A DNA stretch of 64,000 nucleotides from Tetracladium setigerum (taxonomy: Eukaryota > Ascomycota > Leotiomycetes > Helotiales), in the NCBI GenBank assembly GCA_031472005.1, contig PZJY01000013.1:62001-126000 (forward strand), in the 5' to 3' direction. Positions 33,196 to 44,521 of the stretch are shown one piece after another (position 1 is the first letter of the stretch; every line of letters starts with the position of its first letter). Both the position numbers and the translations under genes were made by a program. Under the pieces are notes generated by a model. The model searched no databases and was not told where the DNA came from. It saw only the letters and a list, made by a program, of their open reading frames with translations.

Positions 33196-34569
33196 ATGGA
33201 GAAAGGTCAACGATACTTTGAGGATCCTTTCACTTCGCCCCCGCCAGACTCTCGCCCAGCCCAAGAGTACAGATGGACCTCGAGACGAGCCGGAAGGCTG
33301 AATCGACTTCGTTTCACACCATTGCGAATTGTCGGATTACTTGTTCTCACTGCCGTCTTTGCCCTCTTACGTGGACTAGCCAATCGAACCTCCGTTGAAC
33401 TAGTAAGTTCTTTGGATTCCAGAAGCGCTAATGCTGTGCGTTGGGATGTTGTTAATGAATGTCGTGCTGCCAGCTTCATAATTCCAATCCTGAAATGGCC
33501 ATCATTCCTTATGCAGCCTTTCCGCCACCGGAAGCCAACGAATACCGCAGGCCAGACACCATCGATACTTTCCAGACCTACAAATTTCGAAACTCTTGCG
33601 ACATCTCTTCTCTGGATCTGCACGCATCATTTAGCCCATTGTGTCAGACTCGAGATGACATGCTCTCTGCTATGTCAGGCGGAGGTCGCATTGGCTACGA
33701 TTCTCCATACATGCCTCGAGGTTGTGATATGCGGTGGTTTACAACCGATGAAGTCTGCGAGATACTGGGGCGGTTTGACAGAGTTGTTCTTGTTGGCGAC
33801 TCTATGTTGAGGCATGTCGTGGGGAGTATCAATATCTTGTTAAGGAAGGATATTGGCTATGGAGCTGTTACGGATTGGAACTTTTCTGCAAAAGAAAGGT
33901 ATGTCGTCCTGCCCAAATTGAACACAATCCTGACATTATGAAGAAAAGAATGCTTCTGCAACGAGCAGTTCAATACGAAGGCATGTTCTGTTCAGGGTAT
34001 ATACAACTCAGCCGACGTGGTCCAAAATGATCCTGGAAGTTTCAAGTGTTCCAACAAAGTCAACGTCCTGAGTACAATACATGCTCATCCATATCTGGCG
34101 GCACTAACTTTCATTAGCGGAGCTAATAGTTCGGTTTCCAATCCCGGATGAAGAGATGAAAAGACTCAAAGCAAACACGAGCGGGAATAGCAAGACCGTG
34201 AGAGCTTTCATATTCGGCCACGGTCTTTGGAGTAATCTGGACGTTCAAAGAAGCCTGCTCTGGCTTGACACGATTGTCGACACAATCAAAAGTACCAGCA
34301 CATCGAAATGGCATGGACTCTTCGTGACGCCCAATGCGGCTGGCAAAGACAAGCAGGATGAATGGATGCTAACTCAAGGAAACAAGGCACTCGTGCTGTT
34401 CGAGCAAGCTATGAGAGTTGAAGTCACTAAAAGGGGATTCGACCATCTTGGAACCTGGAATATGAGCATTCAAGCAAATTCTCACGATGGAGTTCACTTG
34501 GATATGAAGGGAAATTTGGTCAAGGCAATGATGGTCATCAATTGGCTGAACTTGCTTCCCAGCAGCTAA
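33196..34569 (+). CDS. membrane-anchored PMR5/Cas1-like SGNH acyl-esterase
   Basis: The 403-residue protein has exons 33196-33402, 33474-33898, 33944-34071 and 34118-34569, with introns of 71, 45 and 46 nt and consistent phases. A short cytosolic N-terminus precedes one membrane helix (PLRIVGLLVLTAVFALL), a type II anchor. The luminal part has CDMRWFTTDEVCEILGRF, then the nucleophile block VVLVGDSMLRHVVGS (GDS) and a C-terminal DGVHLDMKG with the Asp-x-x-His pair. This arrangement is that of PC-esterase/Cas1-type enzymes, which O-acetylate or deacetylate polysaccharides in the Golgi. Cysteines around ECFCNEQF and FKCSN may form disulphides. Family placement is from motif order; substrate is unknown. 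Confidence 0.8.
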
Positions 34570-34894
34570 GTTCCACTCCAAAAGTCAAAAGACCTGCTAG
34601 TTTTCCTGCTTCCTGTATCTTTGTATTTTCCTTTCTCCCTTTCCAGATGGATGTTCCTGTACGAGATTATCCGAGTATAATAGTTTCCCAAAAACAAATG
34701 AATTGAGTTTTGCTTGGACGTCAAGTCTCCTTGCTTGCGATCCACGAGCATTCATAGCAAAGTGTTCTTACAATAATCCTCAATCCTCTTCTCTATTCTT
34801 GATCTTCGCGCTTCCGTCTTCTGACCGAAAGTGTTGCTTTCAAAGGCGGAATAATAGTTTGGCCCACACACGCATTCTTCGGTCTCTCCATCGC
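34570..34894. other. intergenic region between the esterase gene and a P450 relic
   Basis: About 325 bp with no supported frame. They should include the 3' end of the esterase gene. No repeat was noticed. Confidence 0.45.
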
Positions 34895-36657
34895 CTATTA
34901 GATGTCATAGTGTGTAATGATATAAGCCAGCATGATTTTGATATCCGTTGTAGCGAAAAAGCGACCCGGACAAGCATGTTTACCATGACCGGACTGAAGA
35001 AAAGTATGCAATGTCGAAACCGCACTAAAGGTTCTAGATTGCACCAAGGCAGCTTGTATATACCTCATCCGCTCTTTCCCCAACACTCCATCAGCCAATG
35101 CAGCAAATCTCTCTCTAGCATCCGAAAACCGAAATAGTTGATATACTGCCACATCCTCATAAACCGCCTCATCATGACGAATGGCATAACTCGCCGTTCC
35201 CCCTCGTTCCAGGCGCTAAATAAATCCCGTCGTTTGTGACGACTCCAACCTGATCAACGACCAACTTGTTTGACCTGTGCATGAGAAAGGCGGAGATACG
35301 CATACTTTCTCTCAGAGCTCTATCAAGTTTGACGAGTTTAGCGAGGGATGCCCGATCACAGTGACCGGTGTAGACGTTTTCGATTTCGGCGCGGAGGACA
35401 GGTATGGACATGGCGCTGGTAGGTGAGCAGTAGAGATCGAAGAGCATGTTGATCGCTGTGAAGGAGGTCGTGTGGTTGGAGGCGAAGTTGAGGGACATAA
35501 CGCGATCGAGGATGCAACGGTGTGAATTTCGGTGGTTGGGAGTGAGGAGGCGAGCGCTATTTTAATGAACTAGTCTGGGAGAATTCCTTGGGGATTTGGG
35601 TCTGAGTTTGGTGGTGGTGGTAAAGATGACGACTGAAGATGTCGTGCGTTAATGAGAGGATTGAGGTGTTTTGCGCATTTATGGTGATGGTAGTGGTTTG
35701 GGATTGTGATGAACCACGAGATATATGGCTTCAGCCAGTCACGTAGGATACGCAAGATACCTGCTGAAATGGCAACGTCTTGTGCGAATTTGGCGGCGTT
35801 GGTAAGATATTCTTCAGTCCGACCTAAGGGGACCAACTATCAGATATGATGGTACAGTACAGTACATTACCTTAATTGTATTTCAAAAGAGCAATACTTA
35901 CACAAAGGCAAGCCAACAAAAACCCTACTGCTTGACCTCGACACGAACCTCATAACCGTCTCAAATACACCAAAATCAACCCACTTCTCCTCATCTACCC
36001 CTCAAAACTCACCAATAACGGCAGCCAACTCATCCTCGAGATCTGGAATCAACGCATCAACCCCCGCGTGAGATGCTGTTTTATCACGGTAAGATGGACG
36101 GGAATGTCGTGTAGCGAGGCATCGAGAAGGGTGTGTTCGCTTTGCAGAATGTCCCTTTGCATGGCGGCGGCGCTCGAGTGGGGATGGTTGATCAATGAGC
36201 CATTTTATGGAGGTGCGCGGGAGGAGGACAATGTGAGCTTGGAGGGCGGGGAGTATGAAAGGGGTGCCGTTATGTTTGGAGTACTGAGTGCGTCGAGGAA
36301 CTAATTGTTAGCATGGGAGGGAGCAGTTGCCAGTTGGGGGGTTGGAGAGGGAGGAGGGGGAGGAAGAAACGAAGAGCGGACCTCGATATACCCGAGCGTG
36401 AGGAGTTTGTTGATGTTCCAGAAGGCAAAGTTGAAGTTTCGGAGGCTGGAGATGAGACCGGTGTATGCTCTGGTTGTGGAAAGTGTCGATGGTGGGTGCT
36501 GTTGTTTGGTATCAGAAGTAGTGGTAGTCCTGCTATCACTTCTCTTTATTCCCCTAGAAAAAGAGAAGAACCAAGTGCTCTTTGCTAATGCCACTAGTGA
36601 GGTCAAGGCAATGGCAGCGAGCTCAACAATGAAAAGGAAGTTTTCGAGTGAACGCAT
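34895..36657 (-). pseudogene. decayed cytochrome P450 monooxygenase
   Basis: Read on the minus strand, the region carries P450 landmarks in order but in different frames. They are an N-terminal hydrophobic helix (NFLFIVELAAIALTSLVAL), NFNFAFWNINKLLTLGYIE, NGTPFILPALQAHIVLLPR, LDASLHDIPVHLTVI, MRFVSRSSSRVFVGLPLC, LNFASNHTTSFTAINMLFDL, and an ExxR-like LDRALRESMR. The heme loop GHGKHACPGRFF near the 3' end has an intact cysteine. Breaks include a stop in GILPD(TAG)FIKIAL, shifts at GGGGG runs before DALIPDLEDE and after LAPGTR, a shift before the MSLNFASNH block, and a stop after VIGEF. With at least four disruptions the gene cannot make a P450, yet its motifs are well kept, so decay is recent. 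Confidence 0.8.
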
Positions 36658-39600
36658 CTTGTTCTGCTTTCGCCTGGTTGCCTGGGCTGGGTAATCAAGT
36701 GATTTGTACGCTGCTGCTCTCTGCTTACCTCAGTTCTGTTCGGTTCGGCTGTCTTCAGATGAGCAGGAACTTGTTTTGTTTATCAAGTGGGTTATATGGT
36801 CGTGTTGCACTTTTGTTGTCCGTTGGTTCTTTTGACTGTTCTTTGAGGATGAGCGATGCAACTTGATGTGTAAATACTCTCGAAATCAACATGCAACTCA
36901 CCTCACTCACTTTCACTTCACTTCTTGGATACTTCCAATGATAGCCACAATACCTGTAGAAATGAGTCAAGAACCATCCACCTTCTCTCAAGTAATCACT
37001 TCATTAATGTTGGATTTTCATTATATCCTCCTCGATATAAGTAGCCCCAGAGAAAATACTGATTCTCTGGAGATGGAGATGAAGAATTCAGCATCGGCAC
37101 CTAATCTTTTGTGTAGTCCTTGGCCCAAAGCATCTTTGCTAGTCGTGACTTGGGGATTGGGCATAGTATTGCAAACATTGTCTGCAGGCGGACTCCGCTG
37201 CTCCTGATGGGAAGATACATGCAATCATTTCATGTCATATTTACCTTCTCGCAACGCGAATTTTGAATGCAGAGGTAGATCTGACTGCACCGGTATCTGT
37301 TGCTTCTGAATCATCATACTTTCCTAGTTCCTTGAGCAAGAAATCAACTCGGAATTTCCTTGTTGCGACGAAGAATGTTGTCATTTGTTCGGAAGACTGC
37401 TCAAATAACTACCATATCAAAATTTCGGGAATCTGGTTTAGAAGAAAACTGTCTGACTCTCTTCATCTTTAACTTTCGTACAAGTTTATTCGTCTGTCTG
37501 CTGTAAGTGTAAAAACAGAGATTTTTTTATACAAGATGGTGAATAACATATACAGAACTTGCAACTATGTGTTTTCATTTCATTCTACTTTTACAAGTCT
37601 CCTCTACGTTTGTGTGATCGCAGGTTGCATTTCAGCATTGGCTAAGCCTGATGAGTTTTAGCTTTGGACAAGGCTGCTTGGTCCTGAAATGTGAGGGTAA
37701 CTCGTTTGACATACTGTTCACAATGTGAAATTTCGACTTTGAATTCGGATCCCAGGCGACAGTCTAGTGGTGTATCTATCCAACTATCTTCTCATTTATA
37801 TATCAAGTGATATTCCTATATGCGGTCGTTAATTCCTACCCATCAAACGCTGCCTAGATTTCAAATCGTGTTCATAGAAGCTTCCGGACTGCGCTTCTGC
37901 ATCTTTCTATTGTGTTGACAAGATCTTGGATCCTGCGTTACACTCAACACAGATGTTGTTTGCTCTCGATAATTTTCCTCCATGCTTGCGTAAGCGAGCA
38001 ATCCAAGACCCGTAGCCTATCCACTTTCCCCAGAAGCCAAACTTTCAGGAAAATGCTTGTTTGTGTAAAGACTAGTGTAAGGCTGCGCCAGCGTATTCAT
38101 TTCTTGGATATAATACATTTGCCTTGGTTACTGGCCAGCAATAGTGATCTACGGTTTGCTATGCCGGCTACTGAAGACTAATGGAGCTAGCGCTTACTCG
38201 TCCACACCTGTCTTTTCGAAAAAAAAAAAAAACAGTCCCAGAATCCAGTAAAGCGGTACTATTAGCTTGTCAAGATGTCGATTGGGGTTCTTCACCCACG
38301 TCATTAGCGTTTGACGTACTATATCTCGCGACTGCTGCCATTCCCAGCCAATCAATACGAAAATGTGGGTGAGTTGAAGAGCAACATCGATTGTTGATAC
38401 GCGTACAGAGTACGCTCCGGATAAAGTCTTGTGTTTTACAGGAATTTGAATGGCCATTCAAAGGATTCTACTCGTATCTTTCAACTATGACGTCGGTTCT
38501 CAACTTTCTCGTGTTCAGTATTCCCGGTTTTGTGACTGCCCTGCTGGTGTGAGGTATCTACGAAGCAAGGCTATACCGGTGCAGCAACGCCGCATCGATG
38601 CAGGGGAAGATGAAAGAAGACAGGAGAGGTGCGAACCCAGGCTTATCATCAATCTGATATTAATTAGATTCTGGGGAGTGGATGGGATTTTTGTCCATGC
38701 CAAGATCTCGTATCAAATTTCAGTCCTCATACAGGCTCTTCATTTCAACATCACCCAGATTCTCACATAGATTCGCTGCGATCGGATTATCAAAAGCACG
38801 AAGTAGAAGGTTTGGAGTATCGGCTAAGTTAGATTGAATTATGTCTTCCTATCGAGCTTGTGAAAACCACATGGACCTTTTCACATGTCTTTGGGGACTG
38901 AAACTCCCGACTCTTAAGCATTCAAATGCCACCTGCATACAGAAGCTTTGCCTAATAAATTTCTGAAATCCTGTCATAAATCACTAGACAGATTATGTGA
39001 GATCTGACACTATCTAGCATCCGAATCCGGGAAGTAGCCATTTGAACATGCAGAAAAAGCTTCAAACGTAGCCTGAACAAACAAGGAATGACATCTATCA
39101 ACAAATACCATCATCATGATTGTCAGCATGATTGTCAGCATGTCAAATATTTGAGACCTCGCTCCATCAGATGTCAAAGAATAGTGATTGTGTATCAAAT
39201 GTAGACCTTCAGCCTCCACAATCCAAGAGCCAGAAATGTCGTGGCTTATGCAGGATATTATACTTCCAGACTTCGTCTGACAGGGAACTAATCGCAAGTG
39301 AAAGAGGGCGGGAGATATCTGTACAACGACGTAAGTTTGAGTAGATCCCGACTCCCTACTTGAACCTATCAAGCCACGAAGCATGAACCCCTGGTTGGGT
39401 GTCTTGGGCTGAAGCTACAATGCATTTTACGTACATCCGACCCTCAGCTACATACTCCACATATTCCAGGCTCTAAACCTTGCCTTCCTATCGTCAAATC
39501 AATCGACAGAGCACATCTTGGGTGTATGATCGCCGCTTGGCAGTTTGCTTGATAAACCTTTGCTTCCCAGGTAGAAAGAAACCTATATTCTGGTGACCAG

Positions 39601-39750
39601 ACTTAAGAAAGTTGAAAGACTACTTGTATATTAAGAAACATTCGATTTCCTCTCTCCTTCTGCCTTTCCTTATCGACGACCAAAAACGTCTTGGATCAAG
39701 AGATATTTCCACCAGATTGCATCTCAGCCTATCTGAATTGTTTAGCAGTG
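36658..39750. other. 3.1-kb region without a recognisable gene
   Basis: No open frame here has a domain, splice support or family resemblance. A run of 12 or more A at about 38221-38232 and scattered A/T-rich stretches are present. The right end should contain the promoter of the GT8 gene. I cannot exclude small or non-coding genes. Confidence 0.45.
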
Positions 39751-40743
39751 ATGGGGAGCATCGCCAAAGAGGAGGTGTACTGCACGGTCAGTTCCACACG
39801 CCCATGCTCAGCCCACAGCACTGACGATATCAATAGCTCTTGACGAACGACAAATACCTGCCAGGTTCGTCCGCAATACATCTTCCTACAATACTACAGA
39901 GCTGAATTGAATCAACAGGTGCCATCACAATCGCACGCTGTCTTCGGAATGGCGGCACAACCAGAAAACTTGCGATCCTCGTAACGGTCGACAGTATCTC
40001 CCCAGCTACCCACAAAACACTCCAGGTAAATTTCTCCTTTTTGCAACTCAACTCTCTCGTGAACTGCCCCTATACCCTTCTTTTAACCACTGAGAATCAC
40101 ACTAACTTAACCCCTCGTTTACTAGAAAGTCTTCGACCACGTAATCGACGTCCAAAAAATGACCAATGCAGATCTCTCCCACCTGCGCATCATGGGCCGC
40201 GAAGACCTCGCCTCCACATTCACCAAAATCGCCCTCTGGCAACAAACCCAATTCTCCAAAATCGTCTACCTCGACGCCGACACGCTCCCACTCAAAGCTC
40301 CAGAGGAGTTATTCGAGCTGACCGCGCCCTTCGCCGCAGCCCCCGAACTGGGATTCCCCGATTGTTTCAATAGCGGGATGATGGTTCTTGAGCCGTCGCT
40401 GAAGACGTTTGAGGAATTGCGGCAGTTGGGTTTGAAGGCCGGGTCGTTCGATGGTGGAGATCAGGGATTGTTGAATATGCACTTTCCGGACTTTCATCGG
40501 TTGTCTTTTATGTATAATATGGAGTTGTACAAGACATATCGGTTGTATATGCCCGCGATTAATAAGTTCAAGGACAATATCGCCGTGGTACACTTCATCG
40601 GGAAGAATAAGCCGTGGGATATGAATCCCAAGGATGACTTGACTGATGATTCGGCGTACGCATTATTGTACCAGGAGATGCTGGGGAAATGGTGGAAGAT
40701 TTATGAAAGTGTTGGTGGAAAGATAGGTGCGAAAGCGGTTTGA
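39751..40743 (+). CDS. glycogenin-like glycosyltransferase, family GT8
   Basis: The 262-residue enzyme is built from exons 39751-39786 (36 nt), 39837-39864 (28 nt), 39919-40025 and 40126-40743, with introns of 50, 54, 54-type and 100 nt all in phase. The first three exons supply the start of the GT-A fold: KEEVYCTLLTNDKYLPGAIT and LRNGGTTRKLAILVT. The last exon has ASTFTKIALWQQTQFSKIVY and the metal-binding DADTLPL (DxD). Later come FNSGMMVLEPS, GDQGLLNMHF and VVHFIGKNKPWD. These are glycogenin/GT8 hallmarks. Authentic glycogenins usually have a long C-terminal glycogen-synthase-binding tail, which is missing here, so it may be another GT8 transferase such as a galactinol-synthase-like enzyme. 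Confidence 0.88.
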
Positions 40744-41584
40744 TTGTCAGGTTAAAGTTTGAATGTTTTTTCTTTAGCTTTTATATTCCTGGATGGGACC
40801 ATCATGTTGTTTCTAATTGGTTTTGGTTTTAGCTTGATATTGCAAATGAAGTTCGAGACTTAGCTTGTGTTGATGATGATTGAATTTGAAAATTCTGCTC
40901 CTCTGATGTATCATTATCGCAGTTGATTGCCCAAAACTGAAGAAATAGATAACTTTTCAAATTTGCAAACAGGTACAACGAAACGTTCCCGAGGAAGAAC
41001 GAGAGTTAGACACCAAAGTAGAATGGGCGAACTTGAGCTTACGATACTGTTAAGAAGACAATTCTCATCAAATTCACATCATTTGTTCTGGCAACATAAG
41101 CAGAGCCAGTATTGCAGACGGAGAGAAGACTTCACCGGGAGGCAAATTTAATTCGTCCGTATCTACTTATTCTATCTCCACATTTCGGTAGCCTAGCACA
41201 ATTAGCCAAAGTAATAACCAAATGGTTGATGAGATTCATACCTTAATTGTATTATATCCATCAATTCCACAATACTGAATTCTGAGACTGAATATCAAAA
41301 GGCCAAAGTTCACGTTTTCATGACTCTGAATGTGCCACCATAGAGTCGAGATACACTTGATGGGAAGGCGATTCGGGCAGTGATCGGGGCAGATTCAACA
41401 GTTGGAGGCGGACAGAAGTGCTAGTGCTCAGAAAATGAATGGGCAGATAGTTTTCCGGATTTCGTGAAGCAAGTTCGTAGAGGGCACATGATGCTTTTTA
41501 CTCTAGCATCAGTGGAAGTGCTCCCAGATAGTGACCGATAGGGTACAATCGACCATAAGCTCAAACGTGTTCCTCGGTCATTCC
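40744..41584. other. intergenic region, nothing seen
   Basis: About 840 bp between the convergent GT8 and BTB genes. It is A/T-rich in places and should hold both 3' ends. No ORF with domain content or repeat was noticed. Confidence 0.5.
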
Positions 41585-42372
41585 TCAAGTGTTTGGAGAG
41601 CTTCTTCGATGCGCCCGGTCGACGTCGACATGATAAATCTTCATATGCTTCGCAGATGGCTGCCATTTTGGCGTCTCCTCGGCCTTCCTCTTGTTTGCCG
41701 CCCGAGTAAGTACTCTCATCTCATTGACGACATCTACCATGAATTGCGGCGGATCACTGTCTCTGAGTCCTCCCGTTGTATCCTTGACAAACACATCCAC
41801 AATATATGCTCGTAGCGGACTGCCCTCGTTTGTGTTATCGTAGATTCGCTTTACCAAATCGGCAGAGAACGTTGACCCCTCGATTCGCGCCTTGTCCAAT
41901 GCCTCGATAGCACAATTCTGCAAAAGGGGCATCATGAACCGATCTGCCAGAATCCACAAGCCGACCAACAGTGTACACGATAGCGGACTGCCCTTCGAAC
42001 TCATGATCTCCTGCGTGTATAGCCAATTGACCATCATTCCGAATATGCGTGGGCTGACATCTTTGATGGTCATCTCCTGACTTTGGCTTTCAGCGAAGTT
42101 GCCTTCGAATGCGGCTTGGAAGAAGGGGGAATAGTAGCAGAGATAGTTCTTGTGGACGTGGAACGGCTCTTTGCGGACGTTGACAATGACGAGGCTCTGG
42201 GAAGTGCTGTATTTGGTGAGCATTTTGACAAAGGATACAACGATAGAAGAACTCACCACATATTTGAGGGAGATTGGGGGAGAATGGGATTGGTGACGGA
42301 GCCTATGGCTACTCGATCTGGGAGGGTGTCGGTCATGGTGTCGGTCAGGGTGTTGATGAGGGTTTTGGACAT
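41585..42372 (-). CDS. BTB/POZ domain protein
   Basis: The 245-residue protein has exons 42372-42257 and 42206-41585, split by a 50-nt intron (GTGAGT...ATACAG) in phase 2. The N-terminus (MSKTLINTLTDTMTDTLPDR) is followed by the BTB fold: SLVIVNVRKEPFHVHKNYLC, YYSPFFQAAFEGNF, SPRIFGMMVNWLYTQEI and LLVGLWILADRFMMPLLQN. The C-terminus contains KRKAEETPKWQ, perhaps a nuclear signal. The ATG was placed at 42372 because the frame that reads through the intron gives an Arg/His-rich leader unlike the family. It is related in type to the BTB genes at 20-22 kb but clearly diverged. The role is unknown. Confidence 0.8.
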
Positions 42373-43325
42373 TGCGGCGGCGTGTCAGCCTCGAAATTGG
42401 AGAATTGAGCTTTGAAAGGCCGAGTGTCAAGGGGTTTTTGTATTGTATGTATAGTCACTACTGACAGTGACGTTGACCTGACCTGAGCTGGCTGGAATGA
42501 TCTAGGACGAGGGTGAATGGGAGGGTGATCGTGGAGGTGAATGCGAGTGCAGCGCTCACTTGGTGACTGGGAATGCGAATGCGAATGCGAATGGGATTGC
42601 GTGCAATCATCACATCTTATTTGTAGGTAGAGACTTTCGGTTCCGGTAGGTTGGTAGTAGGTCGAGATGTGGAAGAGGGAACGGCACCATCAGGATCACA
42701 GTGTGAGATGAGGTAGTTGGTGGGGGAAGACAGTAGACAGTGCTAGCAACAAGTAGGATGCTGCTAATCATGCAGAGCCGTTCACTTGCTTTTCTCCCTT
42801 CCATGATAATTGACATGAAATCTATATTCTTGTACTGTAGTGCCGACCATTTTGGAAGCTGTAATCTGTAACATCATAAAAATATTACTGTATGGGTTCT
42901 ATAATACCGAGTCTGATGAATGGAAGAATGAAATTTACCTTACACAAGATATCCGCACATGCCGCAGCAAAAATAAACATAAAAATAAAAAGAAGCAAAT
43001 GCAAAAGCAAACCACAAAGTCACAAACAACCTTTCTGAAATCACTAACAGCCACCGGGCTGTTTGCACAAATAGGAATGTATTTACACGTATGTAATAAT
43101 GGAGATGAATGATGCACGAGATATCAAAATATCATGGGGAAGTCTCGGCATTCTCCCCTCCACAGGACCCCTGGCCTGGCATTGGTCATCCACCTCAACC
43201 CCACGACGTCCTCGATGTCCAATATCATTCTCCTCCACTCCCCAAGAATACTCTACAAAGCACGAGTGAACGCATCATCTCTCCTCCCACTCCCTTCTCA
43301 TCTCCATCGCCGCCTCCTCTCCATC
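42373..43325. other. divergent intergenic region between BTB and FSH genes
   Basis: About 950 bp with no supported gene. A GAATGC hexamer repeat sits at about 42571-42596. A/T-rich sequence with AAATAAAAATAAAA-like runs lies near 42970-43000. C/T-rich stretches directly precede the FSH start codon. Confidence 0.5.
42571..42596. repeat. hexanucleotide repeat (GAATGC) about four copies
   Basis: GAATGC is repeated in tandem, the last copy ending GAATGG. It is a simple sequence repeat in the promoter region of the BTB gene. Confidence 0.8.
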
Positions 43326-44233
43326 ATGGTCAAACCAACAACCATCCAACCGGAGAAGCGCAAGCTAAAAGTTCTCATGCTACACGGTAGGTCCTGATAC
43401 TCTCTCTCCCCAACACTCCCTCACTGCCCCCTCCAACAACTCACTCTCTATATATACCAACATAACGACTAACTCTTCCCAAAAGGATACACCCAATCCG
43501 GTCCTCTCTTTCACGCCAAAACCCGCGCCCACGCCAAACTCCTCACCAAAGCCTTCCCCATTCCCGGTATAGACCTCATCTACCCAACCGGTCCCCACCT
43601 CCTTCTACCCCCCGACATCCCCGGCTACAACCCCGACTCACCCCCTCCGAAGCTCACGGCTGGTGGATCCGTGCAACCGGGGGTGAGAAATACAACGGAC
43701 TGGAAGAAGGATTGCAGACGATTGCCGATGCGATTAGAGAGACTGGGAACGGGGGCATAGATGGGGTGATTGGATTCAGCCAGGGAGCTGCGGCGGCAGC
43801 GTTTGTTGCTTCACTATTGGAAGAGGGGAGAGAAGAGGCTTTTGCCTCAACTGCTCAGGCCTTTGAGTACCCGGAGTCTTTCCGCTTGTTGAAGAAGGAA
43901 ATTGGACAGAGACCGCTGAAGTTCGCCGTTTCATACTCGGGATTCTTACCACCTTCCAGTTTATATAAAGCCTTCTTCGAGCCGAAGATCAAGACGCCGT
44001 TTTTGAATGTGATAGGGTCGTTGGATAGTGTGGTGGAGGAGAGTAGGAGTGTTGCGCTTAAGGAGAGTTGTGAGGAGGGGACTGCGAAGGTGATCTACCA
44101 CCCAGGAGGCCATTTTGTGCCTATTGGGAAAGAGATGAGTGCGGCGTTGGTGGGCTTCATGAGGGAGTGTCTCGAGGAGAAGAAGGTGGAGAAGGAGGAG
44201 GAGGGGGTGGAGGATATGGATGTTCCATTTTGA
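43326..44233 (+). CDS. FSH-family serine hydrolase with one apparent frameshift
   Basis: Exons 43326-43386 and 43486-44233 flank a 99-nt intron (GTAGGT...CAAAAG). The N-terminal strand KLKVLMLHG joins YTQSGPLFHAKTRAHAKLL, the FSH family start. The downstream part holds HGWWIRATGGEKYNGLEEGL, the nucleophile elbow GVIGFSQGAAAAAFVASLL (GxSxG), a likely catalytic Asp in LNVIGSLDSVVEE and the catalytic His in GGHFVPIG. The two parts lie in different frames, and the switch is at the CCCCC run 43641-43645. One more C would join them and also makes the total length divisible by three (270 codons). The alpha/beta hydrolase is probably cytosolic; substrates of this family are mostly unknown. The C-terminus is an acidic-basic helical tail. 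Confidence 0.83.
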
Positions 44234-44521
44234 GGTATTTTGGTGAAGGAAAATGTCAGCACCAGAAGCCGCTTTTCCTTTCCGACGATCTCGTCGTGCT
44301 TTGGCATGGCTCACAGATGAATTAGAAGAGGTGGAAGATCTCGTGGGAAGTGATTTTTATACATAGCGCGGAGTTGGGATACATGGACTGGTCACACGGA
44401 TAGAAGGGGCGAGGCAAATCTGCTTTTAAGATGGATACCTAGAATCTAGAGTAGTATACAGTGGCATCATTATGTCATGATAGACGAGAGACGAAGACTA
44501 ATAGAACACAATCAAGCAATT

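Noticed and set aside
38219..38235. Run of adenines considered as a retrotransposed poly(A) tail
   Set aside because: No gene-like sequence or target duplication was found upstream of it. A simple homopolymer is sufficient.
43134..43397. Plus-strand frame upstream of the FSH start as an N-terminal extension
   Set aside because: The family start (KLKVLMLHG after a short leader) fits the ATG at 43326. The upstream part is Pro/Ser-rich and in a different frame.
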